Origin: a bacterium
GTDB taxonomy: Bacteria > Electryoneota > RPQS01
Length of the DNA: 64,000 nt
Direction: 5' to 3'
NCBI GenBank assembly: GCA_023382385.1
Contig: JAHDVH010000001.1
Location: forward strand, 310,001-374,000
Position numbers and translations under genes: made by a program. This document shows, piece after piece, positions 51,819-60,834 of this stretch. Within the stretch, counting starts at the first letter, position 1. Every line of letters begins with the position of its first letter. Under the pieces are notes generated by a model. That model saw only the letters and a list, made by a program, of their open reading frames with translations. It ran no database searches and had not been told where the DNA came from.

Positions 51819-52874
51819 TTATCCCTGAATTCCAGCGTCTACATCCTGAGAAGGGACCTGCCGTAACTCATCAAGCTTCTCCTTTGCACGAAGGTGCTCA
51901 CCAAAAGTCGCCGTAAATGCATGGGTGCCGTCGCCTTGTGCGACAAAGAACAGGTAGGATGTCTGTGCAGGACGAAGTGCCGCCTCAATCGAACGCTTTC
52001 CCGGATTGTTAATTGCACCGGGAGGTAGTCCAACATACTTGTATGTGTTATAGGGGCTATCCACTCTAAGGTCACTGAGGTAAAGTCGAGAGGGCCCTTT
52101 GCCCAGCGCATATGCAACAGTCGGGTCCGCCTGCAGAAGCATGCCTCGACGAAGTCGATTGTGATAAACTGACGAGATGACACGCGCTTCACTCGATATC
52201 ATGCACTCCCACTCGATGATGCTCGCAAGAGTTAGGATCTCGTTCAGCGACATCCCCAACTCTGAAAGCCTCGCTTCCGTATCTGCCGGCAATTTCACCC
52301 TGAAGTTTGCCACCATTCTTTCAATGATTCTCGCAGGAGTCTCACTTCCGGTGAAAAAATAGGTATCAGGGAAAAGATAGCCTTCAAATGAAGGAGCACT
52401 TAGCCCTAACTGACGAACCAAAGCTGAATCAAAGACGGCACGCATAAAGTCTGCGGAGTCTATGGAAAGATCCCTTGACAGGATTTCTGCAATTTGACTG
52501 CTCACAAGGCCTTCGCGAATCGTCACCGGAAGCCCTACAGCCTTTGCCGTTGATAAAGATTGAATCAACTCTACCAATGACTGCCCGAGTGACAACTTTA
52601 CAGTACCAGCCCGCAACTTTGTGTCTGCTTTCAGCAGGCGCGCAGCGAGGCTGAACAATCTGGGATGCTCTATCAGTCCCTCGCGATAGAGTATGCCTGC
52701 AATCTCATCAAGACTTGATCCTTGCGGAATTGTCACGACAACCTCGCGTCGTGCACCCTGAACCGCGGCACCCTCAAGGAACAGGCGCGAACCCACTTCC
52801 AGTGCAGCAAGAACGACGAGAATCACAAGCAGAATCCCGAAACTGCGCGCAATTCTCCATGCTCGGGCACTCAC
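51819..52874 (-). CDS. mltG: Endolytic peptidoglycan transglycosylase MltG (YceG)
   Basis: Cuts nascent glycan strands at the inner membrane, setting strand length. The 351 residues have one N-terminal membrane helix (about 8-28), a LysM-like part (VVTIPQGSSLDEIAGILYREGLI near 44-66), and the catalytic YceG domain with ASIIEWECMISSEARVISSVYHNRLRRGMLLQADPTVAYALG near 215, including the catalytic Glu, and ending YNTYKYVGLPPGAINNPG. GTG start overlaps the kinase stop (GTGA). Confidence 0.95.
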   Translation of the reverse strand: MSARAWRIARSFGILLVILVVLAALEVGSRLFLEGAAVQGARREVVVTIPQGSSLDEIAGILYREGLIEHPRLFSLAARLLKADTKLRAGTVKLSLGQSLVELIQSLSTAKAVGLPVTIREGLVSSQIAEILSRDLSIDSADFMRAVFDSALVRQLGLSAPSFEGYLFPDTYFFTGSETPARIIERMVANFRVKLPADTEARLSELGMSLNEILTLASIIEWECMISSEARVISSVYHNRLRRGMLLQADPTVAYALGKGPSRLYLSDLRVDSPYNTYKYVGLPPGAINNPGKRSIEAALRPAQTSYLFFVAQGDGTHAFTATFGEHLRAKEKLDELRQVPSQDVDAGIQG

Positions 52875-54067
52875 GACTTTTCCGACCCCTTTGGAAGCGC
52901 AATGCGCATGACGGTTCCTTTTCCTGGTGTCGACTCTCTTATGCTTAGCTTGCCTCCATGATACTCTTCAACAATTCTTTGTGATAAGGAAAGTCCAAGA
53001 CCCCATCCACGCTTCTTTGTTGTATAACCCGGACGGAAAACATCACGGCGGCTTCGAGCAGGGATGCCAACACCACTGTCATGCACATCAACAATAACGG
53101 ATGTGGCGGTTTCCTCACACACTATTCGAATCTGCCCACCGGTCGATCGCATGGCGTCTATGCTGTTCCGTATCAAATTCTCCAAAACCCAGCCAAAGAG
53201 TTCGGGATTCAGCATGACGTGCGGGTCGGCTATTGACTGCACCTCTAACTCGATTGCAGTTTCCCCGCGTGGGAGTCGCATTCGAAAGTAGTCAACGGCC
53301 TCTTCCACGATATGTCTGACGCGTGTCGAGACGAGCGGTGTATGTGACCCAATCTGAGAAAATCGTGCAGTGACTCGTTGTAATCTTGCAAGATCACGCT
53401 CCATCTCGCTAACGGTGTGAGTATCACGACCTTCAGCCTTGAGCAGCTCGATCCATCCCATGAGCGACGTAAGAGGTGTTCCCAACTGATGAGCAGTTTC
53501 CTTTGCAAGCCCCACCCAAACCATCCTCTCTTCGCTACGGCGGATGTTTTGGAAACCAAGATATCCAACAAATATGAAGAGAGCTACAGCTAACACTTCT
53601 ATCCACGGCAACCAGCGAAGCTGCTGAATCACAACGGAGTCACCGTAGTGAAACCAGTCCGTCGACTGCTCAGAGACAAAGATCGGAAGTGCGGTGTTTC
53701 CTTGAGCATCCATTCTTCGCACGAGCATGGCAAGTTGCGTCTGCGCTTCGCGGCTGGTGTCCCCGGATTCGATGCCGACATTTTTCCACAGCTTAGGCCT
53801 GCCATGGTCATCCGTAACGATGATCGGAAACTCAACGTCTTGGATCTGCTCAAGCGCGAAACCAATCAACTCAGGATTATCGCTCCGAATAAGTGCAGAA
53901 TAGGTGGCAATCTTCTGAGTCAACGACTTGCGGGTGCTCTCTTTCAGTTCACTAACCAAGTATTGAGAGTAGGCAAGCACGGAAATGACCAAGACAAGGG
54001 CTGCAAGAAAAAGGACGCCTTTGAACGTCCCCGCGTGTCGCGATTGAATCCTGCTCACCAACTTCAC
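52871..54067 (-). CDS. Orphan sensor histidine kinase
   Basis: Two-helix membrane sensor kinase of 398 residues. Helix 1 is about 17-37, a periplasmic sensing part about 38-151 follows (PIIVTDDHGRPKLWKNVGIES resembles a PAS-like sensor), helix 2 about 152-172. The dimerisation domain has the phospho-acceptor His193 in AKETAHQLGTPLTSLMGW, then the ATPase domain with N box VLENLIRNSIDAM, G1 DSGVGIPA and G2 GWGLGLSLS. The AKETAHQLGTPLSSLMGW form is widespread in Bacteroidetes relatives. No response regulator gene is adjacent. GTG start, 11 bases after the glycosyltransferase stop. Confidence 0.9.
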   Translation of the reverse strand: MKLVSRIQSRHAGTFKGVLFLAALVLVISVLAYSQYLVSELKESTRKSLTQKIATYSALIRSDNPELIGFALEQIQDVEFPIIVTDDHGRPKLWKNVGIESGDTSREAQTQLAMLVRRMDAQGNTALPIFVSEQSTDWFHYGDSVVIQQLRWLPWIEVLAVALFIFVGYLGFQNIRRSEERMVWVGLAKETAHQLGTPLTSLMGWIELLKAEGRDTHTVSEMERDLARLQRVTARFSQIGSHTPLVSTRVRHIVEEAVDYFRMRLPRGETAIELEVQSIADPHVMLNPELFGWVLENLIRNSIDAMRSTGGQIRIVCEETATSVIVDVHDSGVGIPARSRRDVFRPGYTTKKRGWGLGLSLSQRIVEEYHGGKLSIRESTPGKGTVMRIALPKGSEKS

Positions 54068-54078
54068 GACAAGATCTA

Positions 54079-55035
54079 TTAACTGCTTAAAGGAGTAGAG
54101 TCACGGGAACTATCGTACTTGACGGGATAAGTGCGTTGCCGCTCATTGGCGTGTGTCAGCATTTCTCCGATAAGGCCAAATGAAAAAAACTGAACACCGA
54201 TAACCATCAATAGTACGCCGAGAAAGAGCAACGGTCGATTTCCGATTGGCTGACCTGCCAATTTCAGTGCGGTAAGGTAACCGTTAATACCCAATCCTAT
54301 CAGTCCAAAAATCAGGCCAAGTGATCCAAAGAAATGCAATGGTGCGCGATTGTAACCAGACAGAAATACGACTGTAAGCAAATCAAGAAACCCATTCAAA
54401 AAACGGCTCATTCCGAACTTGGACTTTCCGAATTGCCGCGCTCGATGAACGACGGGGATCTCTGTGCAGCGATAGCCCATCTTGTGAGCAAGAACTGGCA
54501 GAAAGCGGTGAAGTTCTCCGTATACAAACAGATCCTTGACAACAGCTTGCCTGTAAGCTTTTAGGCCACAATTGAAGTCATGCAGCCGGATTCCGGACAC
54601 CCAGCTCGTGACTACGTTAAAGAATTTGGACGGTAACGTCTTGCTAAGTGGGTCGTAGCGCTTCCTCTTCCAGCCTGATACAAGATCATAACCTTCATCC
54701 AATTTCGCAAGTAGGGCTGGAATCTCCGCAGGATTGTCTTGTAAATCCGCATCCATAGTAATTACCCGCTCACCTCGCGCCGCGTCAAATCCGACAGCGA
54801 GTGCCGCAGACTTCCCTTGATTCCGTCGCAGTGAAATAGCACGAACGTGCGAATCAGACATCGCAAGCTTTTTCAAGAACTCGAGAGATCCATCTCTGCT
54901 ACCGTCGTCAATGAAAAGCAACTCATATGTCTTGCCGAGCTCAGAAAACGTAACGGACAACTGTCTATGCAACTCCGGCAACGACTCGACTTCGTTGAAG
55001 AGGGCAATCACGACGCTAATCTGCGGTGTACTCAT
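54079..55035 (-). CDS. GT2 family glycosyltransferase (DPM1/ArnC-like) with two membrane helices
   Basis: Inverting glycosyltransferase likely moving a sugar to undecaprenyl phosphate. The 318 residues have a GT-A domain (SVVIALFNEVESLPELHRQL near 6, FIDDGSRDGSLEFL, and the metal-binding ITMDADLQDNPAEIPAL near 93-108) and two C-terminal helices (about 230-252 and 263-285). DLQDNP and RQFGKSKFG match DPM1-type enzymes. ATG start. The sugar and acceptor are not known; neighbours (envelope genes) suggest lipid-linked sugar work. Confidence 0.88.
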   Translation of the reverse strand: MSTPQISVVIALFNEVESLPELHRQLSVTFSELGKTYELLFIDDGSRDGSLEFLKKLAMSDSHVRAISLRRNQGKSAALAVGFDAARGERVITMDADLQDNPAEIPALLAKLDEGYDLVSGWKRKRYDPLSKTLPSKFFNVVTSWVSGIRLHDFNCGLKAYRQAVVKDLFVYGELHRFLPVLAHKMGYRCTEIPVVHRARQFGKSKFGMSRFLNGFLDLLTVVFLSGYNRAPLHFFGSLGLIFGLIGLGINGYLTALKLAGQPIGNRPLLFLGVLLMVIGVQFFSFGLIGEMLTHANERQRTYPVKYDSSRDSTPLSS

Positions 55036-55046
55036 ACGAAGCGCCC

Positions 55047-55682
55047 TTATTTGCGTGTGATAGGTTCTAACGACCAGATCACTTTCGATGATCCGCTTTC
55101 ATTACTAAGAGTAACGACTTTGTGTGGGAATGCTATTCTGCCGGATTTCTTTTCATAGAGTTTTAGAAGTGGCGAACAACCGGGTCTGCTGATTCTCGCC
55201 ATAACTCTATTCTTGGAGTCGGTCGCCCACTCGTACTCTTTAAATAAGGAGTCAGATTGTTGCGAAATCAGCGGCACAGGCAAGACATCGTCAAGCCGCC
55301 AATTCGGAAGTCTTGAATGCACGGTACTGTTTAGTGTAGGTATCTCATTGGGCCAGAAAAATCGCGGCATTCCTGCAGATGGCCAAAGGACCGTTTGACT
55401 CGATGTAAAATACACTTTCAAGAAGAGCTCGTTCCGCCCATAGAGCTCAACGAGGTAGTTTCCCCCCCCCGCGTGCCTGACTATTCCGCGTGCCTTACCG
55501 CGAAGCCCAGGGGCCTTCAGACGAATAGTCGCTGCCGCTTGGCTCGGTTCCATAAGCAACTCTGAAAAGATCGCCGGGCGAGTTGAGGCGGATTTCATTT
55601 GCTCAAATCGCGCAAGAGGACTTCTCACAGCGCATGCAGCGACAAAAATCAGGCAAGAAAGTAACAGTCCCCTAAGGAGCAA
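55047..55682 (-). CDS. Putative lipoprotein (DUF4292/LolB-like size) containing a G9 tract
   Basis: The 211 residues open with a lipobox signal (LLLSCLIFVAAC), so Cys17 is the likely lipidated residue. The rest is a beta-rich, LolB-like size domain (SAAIFSELLMEP-type start, AGGGNYLVELYGRNELFLKVYFTSSQTVLW) with no clear family motif; a link to the DUF4292/LolB group is only a guess. Nine consecutive G on the coding strand (C9 at 55462-55470) encode Gly-Gly-Gly near residue 71. The TTG start (55682) has an AGGGAG ribosome site and overlaps the TPR gene end by 11 bases. Confidence 0.65.
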   Translation of the reverse strand: MLLRGLLLSCLIFVAACAVRSPLARFEQMKSASTRPAIFSELLMEPSQAAATIRLKAPGLRGKARGIVRHAGGGNYLVELYGRNELFLKVYFTSSQTVLWPSAGMPRFFWPNEIPTLNSTVHSRLPNWRLDDVLPVPLISQQSDSLFKEYEWATDSKNRVMARISRPGCSPLLKLYEKKSGRIAFPHKVVTLSNESGSSKVIWSLEPITRK

Positions 55683-57045
55683 GTTTCTCCCTGACCGTCG
55701 TCAAGTTTGGATCATATTTCAGTGCCTGCTGCCAATACTTTCGGGCCAGCGATTTCTTTCCAAGCGCCGAATGAATATCGCCTAAATGTTCGAGAATTGG
55801 AGCACTCGTACGATCAAGCTTTAGTGCCCTTCTTACCCAGATTTCCGCATCCTCAAATCGCCCCATTCGGTAGTAGATCCATCCTTTAGTGTCGAGATAC
55901 GAAGCATTGAGAGGCTCAGTTTCAAGCGCTTTTTCAACGAGGAATAGAGCCCTTTCAAGCTCAATTCCACGCACTGCAAGTGTATAAGCCAGGTTATTCA
56001 AGTAAATCGCCGCACTATCGGAGAAGCTGATAGCTTGCTCGTAATAGTTCACAGACAAGTCAGTACTGTCTCTCGCGTCATATAGAACGGCAAGGCTGCC
56101 AGCCGCAGAGTAAAGCGTTGAATCAATATCTAAAGCACGCTGAAATCGCTCAATTGCTGCGGTGGTGTCCCCCAAACGCAATTGCGTCAAGCCCTCAAGA
56201 TTCGCAGACCGAGCATCTTCAAGGGCCGCCGTTCTTGCTGCCGAAGCAAGTCTCAAGACCTGCGCAAAATCACCCTTATTGAACTCAATAACAAGCTTAA
56301 GATACCAAGTTCGTGAATCTGTGGAATCCAATGAAAGTGCTCTGTCGACCTCAACCAAAGCGCGGGCCGTATCGCCTGTCTGCAAATATAAAGTACCAAG
56401 CGTGTATGCAACTGGGGCACTCAGAGAGTCATCAATGGCAAGGGATTCCATGTATGGTAATGCTCTCTCCGTCTCGCCTGACATCAGATAGATTGCGACC
56501 ACCTGTCGAGCAAGGTCAGAGTCTCGTGCAGAATCCGGCGATAGCTCACGATACATTTCGTCCACACGATCAAATCTGCCGTTAGTGAGTGACAAAGTCA
56601 ATAGGTCGATCTTATACTTCCGTTCATCTGGATAAGACTTGACAAGATGCTCGACCATTCGCTGTGCTTCGTCCACTTTCCCACGCGCCGAAAGCAATCG
56701 GCTCATTAGCTCAAGTGCTGGAGCATAATTGGGATCAAGCTCTAAGGCTTGCTTTAGCCTGGATTCGGCGCGGTCAAACGACTCTGTCGTCTCTGTGCGT
56801 TGCGCAAGCTGAATGTACTGTTCTGCTAAAGCTACATACAGGAAAGGTGAACTCGCATCGAGTCTCAGTGCTTCCTCAAAGAAGAAGCAGGCTTCGAATG
56901 TATTCCCCTGTTGTGCGGCTGTCGTTCCGCGAATAAACTGCTCAAGTGCTCTTGAGTTTAACTCACTCTCATCGGCCCAAGCCAGTCCGATACACAATAA
57001 CGAAAACAGGACAGCACTCGTGGCTCGCGCGAAGAAAGTACTCAC
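55672..57045 (-). CDS. Periplasmic TPR-repeat protein
   Basis: The 457 residues start with a signal peptide (MSTFFARATSAVLFSLLCIGLAWA) and consist almost wholly of about eleven TPR units (A-L-x(7)-P-x-NA-type: ALELDPNYAPALELMSRLLSARGKVDEAQRMV, ALSLDSTDSRTWYL, ALKLDRTSAPILEHLGDIHSALG). It is a protein-interaction scaffold on the periplasmic side. It lies between rseP and the lipoprotein and is probably co-transcribed. GTG start, three bases after the rseP stop. Partners are unknown. Confidence 0.85.
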   Translation of the reverse strand: MSTFFARATSAVLFSLLCIGLAWADESELNSRALEQFIRGTTAAQQGNTFEACFFFEEALRLDASSPFLYVALAEQYIQLAQRTETTESFDRAESRLKQALELDPNYAPALELMSRLLSARGKVDEAQRMVEHLVKSYPDERKYKIDLLTLSLTNGRFDRVDEMYRELSPDSARDSDLARQVVAIYLMSGETERALPYMESLAIDDSLSAPVAYTLGTLYLQTGDTARALVEVDRALSLDSTDSRTWYLKLVIEFNKGDFAQVLRLASAARTAALEDARSANLEGLTQLRLGDTTAAIERFQRALDIDSTLYSAAGSLAVLYDARDSTDLSVNYYEQAISFSDSAAIYLNNLAYTLAVRGIELERALFLVEKALETEPLNASYLDTKGWIYYRMGRFEDAEIWVRRALKLDRTSAPILEHLGDIHSALGKKSLARKYWQQALKYDPNLTTVREKLAP

Positions 57046-57048
57046 AGA

Positions 57049-58101
57049 CTACCCGCCAATCAACCGCAATATGTCGTGGTAGGAAACCACTACCAACAGC
57101 AAGAGTAGTGCTATCATTCCGGCCTGCTGAATCACGAGCTTCGTCTTCGTTGGGACAGGTCTTCTAATAATTGCTTCAATCAGTACTATAGCGATGTGAC
57201 CGCCGTCCAACACCGGAAACGGGAGGATATTCAAGAAGCCGATTGACACACTCACAAACGCGATAAAAAACAGAAACTCGCCGGCACCCTGCCTGGCGCT
57301 TTGACCGGACAACTGTGCGACACCCACTGGTCCCGAAAGCTGCGAAAGGCTCCCTCTACCACCAATTAGATCGCCAATGAAGCCCGCAAGGTTTCTGGTT
57401 GTATTCCAACAAAACATGAACGCTGAGCTACCGGCTTCGCCGATCCCCGCATCGCGAAATTCCACTTTGGGCGCAATTCCAATCACGCGGCGAGAGGAAT
57501 CTCCAGCCGCTATCACTTCTGTCGGAACCGCAAAAGAAACACTTAGGCCATCACGTACAGCCGTTAGAAACACCGTATCCTTGGAAGAGGTGATTAATTG
57601 CACGACATCTTCCCACTTCTCCACAGCCTTCCCGTCTATCAAAGTGATTCTGTCTCCGGCTGATAGACCGGCAATTGCGGCCGGTCTCCCTTCGATCGCT
57701 TCACCAATGACCGGCAAGTTGACTTCCGGAATGCCCATAGTCAGTGTCAAACTGATTAGTATGACAATAGCAGTTAGGTAATTCATAAGAACACCCGCAG
57801 AGAGTACAAACACTTTCTGTGCAGCATTCTTTGACATAAATTCATCCGGAGCACCTGTAATCCCCTCGCCGTCCATGGATTCGTCGACCATACCTGCAAT
57901 CTGCACATACCCGCCAAGCGGAATCCAGGAAAGTGAAAACTCAGTCTCACCAATTTGTCTGGTGAAAATTCGTGGGGGAAAACCGATCGAGAACTTCTTC
58001 ACGCGCATGCCCGTCAGCTTGGCGGCAAGAAAGTGCCCAAGCTCATGAATAGCTATTATTATGCCCGCAACGGCTACAAACGATAGAATGGTTATCAGCA
58101 T
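57049..58101 (-). CDS. rseP: Site-2 zinc protease RseP
   Basis: Intramembrane metalloprotease that cuts within the membrane, often in envelope-stress signalling. The 350 residues have the HELGH motif (His19-Glu20-His23) in the first helix, a single PDZ domain (about 125-190; PAAIAGLSAGDRITLIDGKAVE), and LDGGHIAIVLIEAI near 295 with the third zinc ligand Asp. ATG start; seven-base overlap with dxr. dxr-rseP is a conserved pair. Substrates are not known. Confidence 0.95.
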   Translation of the reverse strand: MLITILSFVAVAGIIIAIHELGHFLAAKLTGMRVKKFSIGFPPRIFTRQIGETEFSLSWIPLGGYVQIAGMVDESMDGEGITGAPDEFMSKNAAQKVFVLSAGVLMNYLTAIVILISLTLTMGIPEVNLPVIGEAIEGRPAAIAGLSAGDRITLIDGKAVEKWEDVVQLITSSKDTVFLTAVRDGLSVSFAVPTEVIAAGDSSRRVIGIAPKVEFRDAGIGEAGSSAFMFCWNTTRNLAGFIGDLIGGRGSLSQLSGPVGVAQLSGQSARQGAGEFLFFIAFVSVSIGFLNILPFPVLDGGHIAIVLIEAIIRRPVPTKTKLVIQQAGMIALLLLLVVVSYHDILRLIGG

Positions 58102-59279
58102 AGTGGGGTTGAAGAACCGGCAGCCAAACGATTTATTGCCGACATGCCAACACGACGGGCGCTACTGTCCGCTCTCATGATCGACTCAAGATCTCCTCCG
58201 CTTCCTCCCGTCACCTTGTCTAAGCACTCGTTTAACACAATAGCTATCTGGTCAAATCTGATTCTTTCATCCAGAAATGCCTGAACAGCTACCTCGTCTG
58301 CCGCCGAGAGGACAGCAGGCGCAATACCACCCATTTCAATCGCACGGAAGGCACATTCAAGGCAAGGGTAATCGCTAATGCGAATCTCGTCAAAGTGTAA
58401 CGCCCCAAATGCTGCAGGATCTGAGTTCACCAGTTCACTTTCCCAGCGTTCAGGGTAGCTTAGCGAATACAAAATTGGAAGTCGCATGTCAGGGCGCGAG
58501 AGTTGGGCTTTGAAACTCCCGTCACAAAACTCCACAAGTGAGTGAATCACAGACTCCTTGTGGCGAATCACTCTAATCTTTTCAACCGGCATGCCAAACA
58601 GCATCACAGCTTCAATAACTTCAAGACCTTTGTTGAATAACGTCGCGGAGTCAACAGTATTCTTGGGTCCCATCACCCATGTGGGATGCTCAAGTGCCGT
58701 CTTTGGTGTAACGGTTAACAACTCCGCAGAGTTCCAGCCCCAGAACGGCCCGCCTGATGCGGTAAGCCACAACCGTTTGACGGACGCCACTTCCTCACCA
58801 ATCAAACATTGAAACAACGCGCTATGCTCGGAGTCGACTGGAATAAGATTAGCGCCGTTATCACGCGCACACTTTACGACTACTTCACCCGCTGCAACGA
58901 GCGTCTCTTTGTTTGCAAGAGCAACATCCTTTCCACGCGACAACGCTGCGATGGTTGGCATTATTCCGGAAGAGCCTGACACGGCATTCAGCAGAATGTC
59001 GTAATCACTCTGTCCAGCCTGCTGTACGAGAGCGTCCTCTCCGACAAATATTTCTGCGACGCCGAGCCTCTTTGCCTGCAGGGCAAACACATTCTCGCTT
59101 GATAGATGTACGATAGCCAAACTCTGTGGTCGCCACTGTCGCGCGGTCTCAAGCAATTCTGAGACGCGACGTGAAGAAGAAAAACCAACCAACTTCAGGC
59201 GATCATGTTGTTCGGCCGCTATTGACAATGCGGATCTGCCAATTGAACCCGTCGCTCCTTGAATCAGCACCCGCTTCAA
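58095..59279 (-). CDS. dxr: 1-deoxy-D-xylulose 5-phosphate reductoisomerase
   Basis: NADPH-dependent step of the MEP isoprenoid pathway. The 394 residues begin with a Rossmann motif LIQGATGSIGRSALS, then ALANKETLVAAGEVV, VDSEHSALFQCL and TASGGPFWGW, MGPKNTVDSATLFNKGLEVIEA, all characteristic. A TTG start overlaps the lipoate gene stop (TTGA); a GTG three codons later is possible. It precedes rseP. Confidence 0.96.
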   Translation of the reverse strand: MKRVLIQGATGSIGRSALSIAAEQHDRLKLVGFSSSRRVSELLETARQWRPQSLAIVHLSSENVFALQAKRLGVAEIFVGEDALVQQAGQSDYDILLNAVSGSSGIMPTIAALSRGKDVALANKETLVAAGEVVVKCARDNGANLIPVDSEHSALFQCLIGEEVASVKRLWLTASGGPFWGWNSAELLTVTPKTALEHPTWVMGPKNTVDSATLFNKGLEVIEAVMLFGMPVEKIRVIRHKESVIHSLVEFCDGSFKAQLSRPDMRLPILYSLSYPERWESELVNSDPAAFGALHFDEIRISDYPCLECAFRAIEMGGIAPAVLSAADEVAVQAFLDERIRFDQIAIVLNECLDKVTGGSGGDLESIMRADSSARRVGMSAINRLAAGSSTPLC

Positions 59280-60025
59280 GCGACAGGAACACTCCGAATA
59301 CTAATAGAGCGGAGAAAATCTCCGAAATGATAAGTAAAAGCCTGCGCAAGGGCTTTCCTCAACGGTTCACGCAAGTCTTGCGGTCCAATCTCGCGATTCA
59401 CACATGTAGACTTTGCTTCAAGTCTCCGCTTCAGCATCTCTCTTTCCGACTCAGACTTAACGACAAGAAAGTCCGATATCCGCAAGTGGTCATCGCCTAA
59501 TAATATCGAACCGTGCTGCAACAAGGCATCTCCCAAACGCCGTTGCGCACTTCCAACAATCTTCTTACCCCTTACAGCAACTTCCCATCGTGATGTTCGC
59601 ACAAAACAAGACGTACGGTTTTCCAACGGAGCCAACGCCTCACCACGCTCATCAAGTTCAGCTAAAACGCCAATCTCGTTCAGTGCTGACGCTATAGAGC
59701 GTCCAACATACTCTTGCAACAAGGCCCCCGCTCGCAATTCTGGCACTTTCGGAATCACGATAGCGTAAGTTAATTCTTCACTGTGCAGTACAGCGGCGCC
59801 ACCAGTAGGTCGTCGGACAAGCGGCACCTGACTATTAGCCAGCGCATCCAAGTCCAACTTGTCAGTTTTTTGGTGAAACCCGACCGACAAAGTCGGCACG
59901 TCCCACTCGTAGACCTTCAAACAAGGTCCCATAGAGTTAGAAGCAGCCGCTTCCAGATCCTTCTGGTCTCGCTCCATCAAGTACTGACCGGGTAACCTGC
60001 CGTCATGGCAAATCTCCAGAATCAC
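59276..60025 (-). CDS. Lipoate-protein ligase or octanoyltransferase (LplA/LipM family)
   Basis: Attaches lipoate, or transfers octanoyl, to lipoyl domains of 2-oxoacid dehydrogenases or GcvH. The 249 residues show PLVRRPTGGAAVLHSEELTYAIVIP near 67-96 and KKIVGSAQRRLGDALLQHGSILLG near 153-178. A Cys in ENRTSCFVRTS occupies the place of the catalytic Cys of LipM, favouring octanoyltransferase, but residues alone do not settle it. GTG start overlaps the lpxA stop (GTGA). Confidence 0.82.
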   Translation of the reverse strand: MILEICHDGRLPGQYLMERDQKDLEAAASNSMGPCLKVYEWDVPTLSVGFHQKTDKLDLDALANSQVPLVRRPTGGAAVLHSEELTYAIVIPKVPELRAGALLQEYVGRSIASALNEIGVLAELDERGEALAPLENRTSCFVRTSRWEVAVRGKKIVGSAQRRLGDALLQHGSILLGDDHLRISDFLVVKSESEREMLKRRLEAKSTCVNREIGPQDLREPLRKALAQAFTYHFGDFLRSISIRSVPVA

Positions 60026-60828
60026 AGAAGCTCCTCCTGGCTGAAATGTGACCTCCCCGGCATAAGCCCTCGTCTGGATGATTTGATGAACTCGGCGAGC
60101 TCTGCTGCGTACTCTGAATCACCATGAAGGTCGAGTATCCTCTTGACTGCTTGGCTCGTGTTTTGTCCTGATCGATACAGCAAGTGGTAGATATCTCGAA
60201 TTGTCTTTATCTGCTCCGCGCTAAAACCCCTTCTTCTCAAACCGATGACGTTGAGTCCTCTGTAGGCAAGGGGCTGGCCAGCCGCGAGAACATAAGGGGG
60301 CACGTCTTTGGGGACGCGAAACCCTCCTCCAATCATGCAGTGCCTGCCAATGTGTACAAATTGATGAACTGGTACCAGTCCACCGAGAATCGCCCATTCA
60401 TCAACATGAACATGTCCAGCGAGCTGCACCCCGTTGGCAAGTATTACTTGATCCCCAACCACACAATCGTGCGCGATATGAGCGTAAGACATGATGAGGC
60501 AGTTCGCGCCAACAACTGTCCTTCCTGTGGCGGCCGTTCCCCGATTTACAGTCACAAACTCCCTGAGAACAGAATCGTCACCAATATACACACGGGTCTT
60601 CTCGCCACCAAACTTCTTGTCTTGCGGCTCTCCACCAAGTGAAACCATTGGCGAGATCTTGACGTTTCTTCCAATCCGAACGCCAGAAAAGAGCCGAGCC
60701 GAACTGCCGATCCACGACCCCTCACCAATCTCGACATCGTCATCGATTACTGCGAAAGCGTCTACTCTTGCGTCATCTGCAATGATCGCTGAAGCCGATA
60801 CCGACGCATGTGGATGTATAATTGGCAT
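60022..60828 (-). CDS. lpxA: Acyl-ACP--UDP-N-acetylglucosamine O-acyltransferase LpxA
   Basis: First step of lipid A synthesis. The 268 residues form the left-handed helix of hexapeptide repeats (IGEGSWIGSSARLFSGVRIGRNVKI, ANGVQLAGHVHVDEWAILGG). The catalytic His is in MSYAHIAHDC near 122 and the C-terminal helical domain is RRRGFSAEQIKTIRDIYHLLYRSG. ATG start, six bases after the lpxC-fabZ stop. Acyl-chain length preference cannot be read reliably. Confidence 0.97.
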   Translation of the reverse strand: MPIIHPHASVSASAIIADDARVDAFAVIDDDVEIGEGSWIGSSARLFSGVRIGRNVKISPMVSLGGEPQDKKFGGEKTRVYIGDDSVLREFVTVNRGTAATGRTVVGANCLIMSYAHIAHDCVVGDQVILANGVQLAGHVHVDEWAILGGLVPVHQFVHIGRHCMIGGGFRVPKDVPPYVLAAGQPLAYRGLNVIGLRRRGFSAEQIKTIRDIYHLLYRSGQNTSQAVKRILDLHGDSEYAAELAEFIKSSRRGLMPGRSHFSQEELL

Positions 60829-60834
60829 TCGTTG

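Noticed and set aside
55047-55682. Frameshifted pseudogene because of the G9 run
   Set aside because: The frame is open across the tract with a signal peptide before it and a coherent beta-rich sequence after it.
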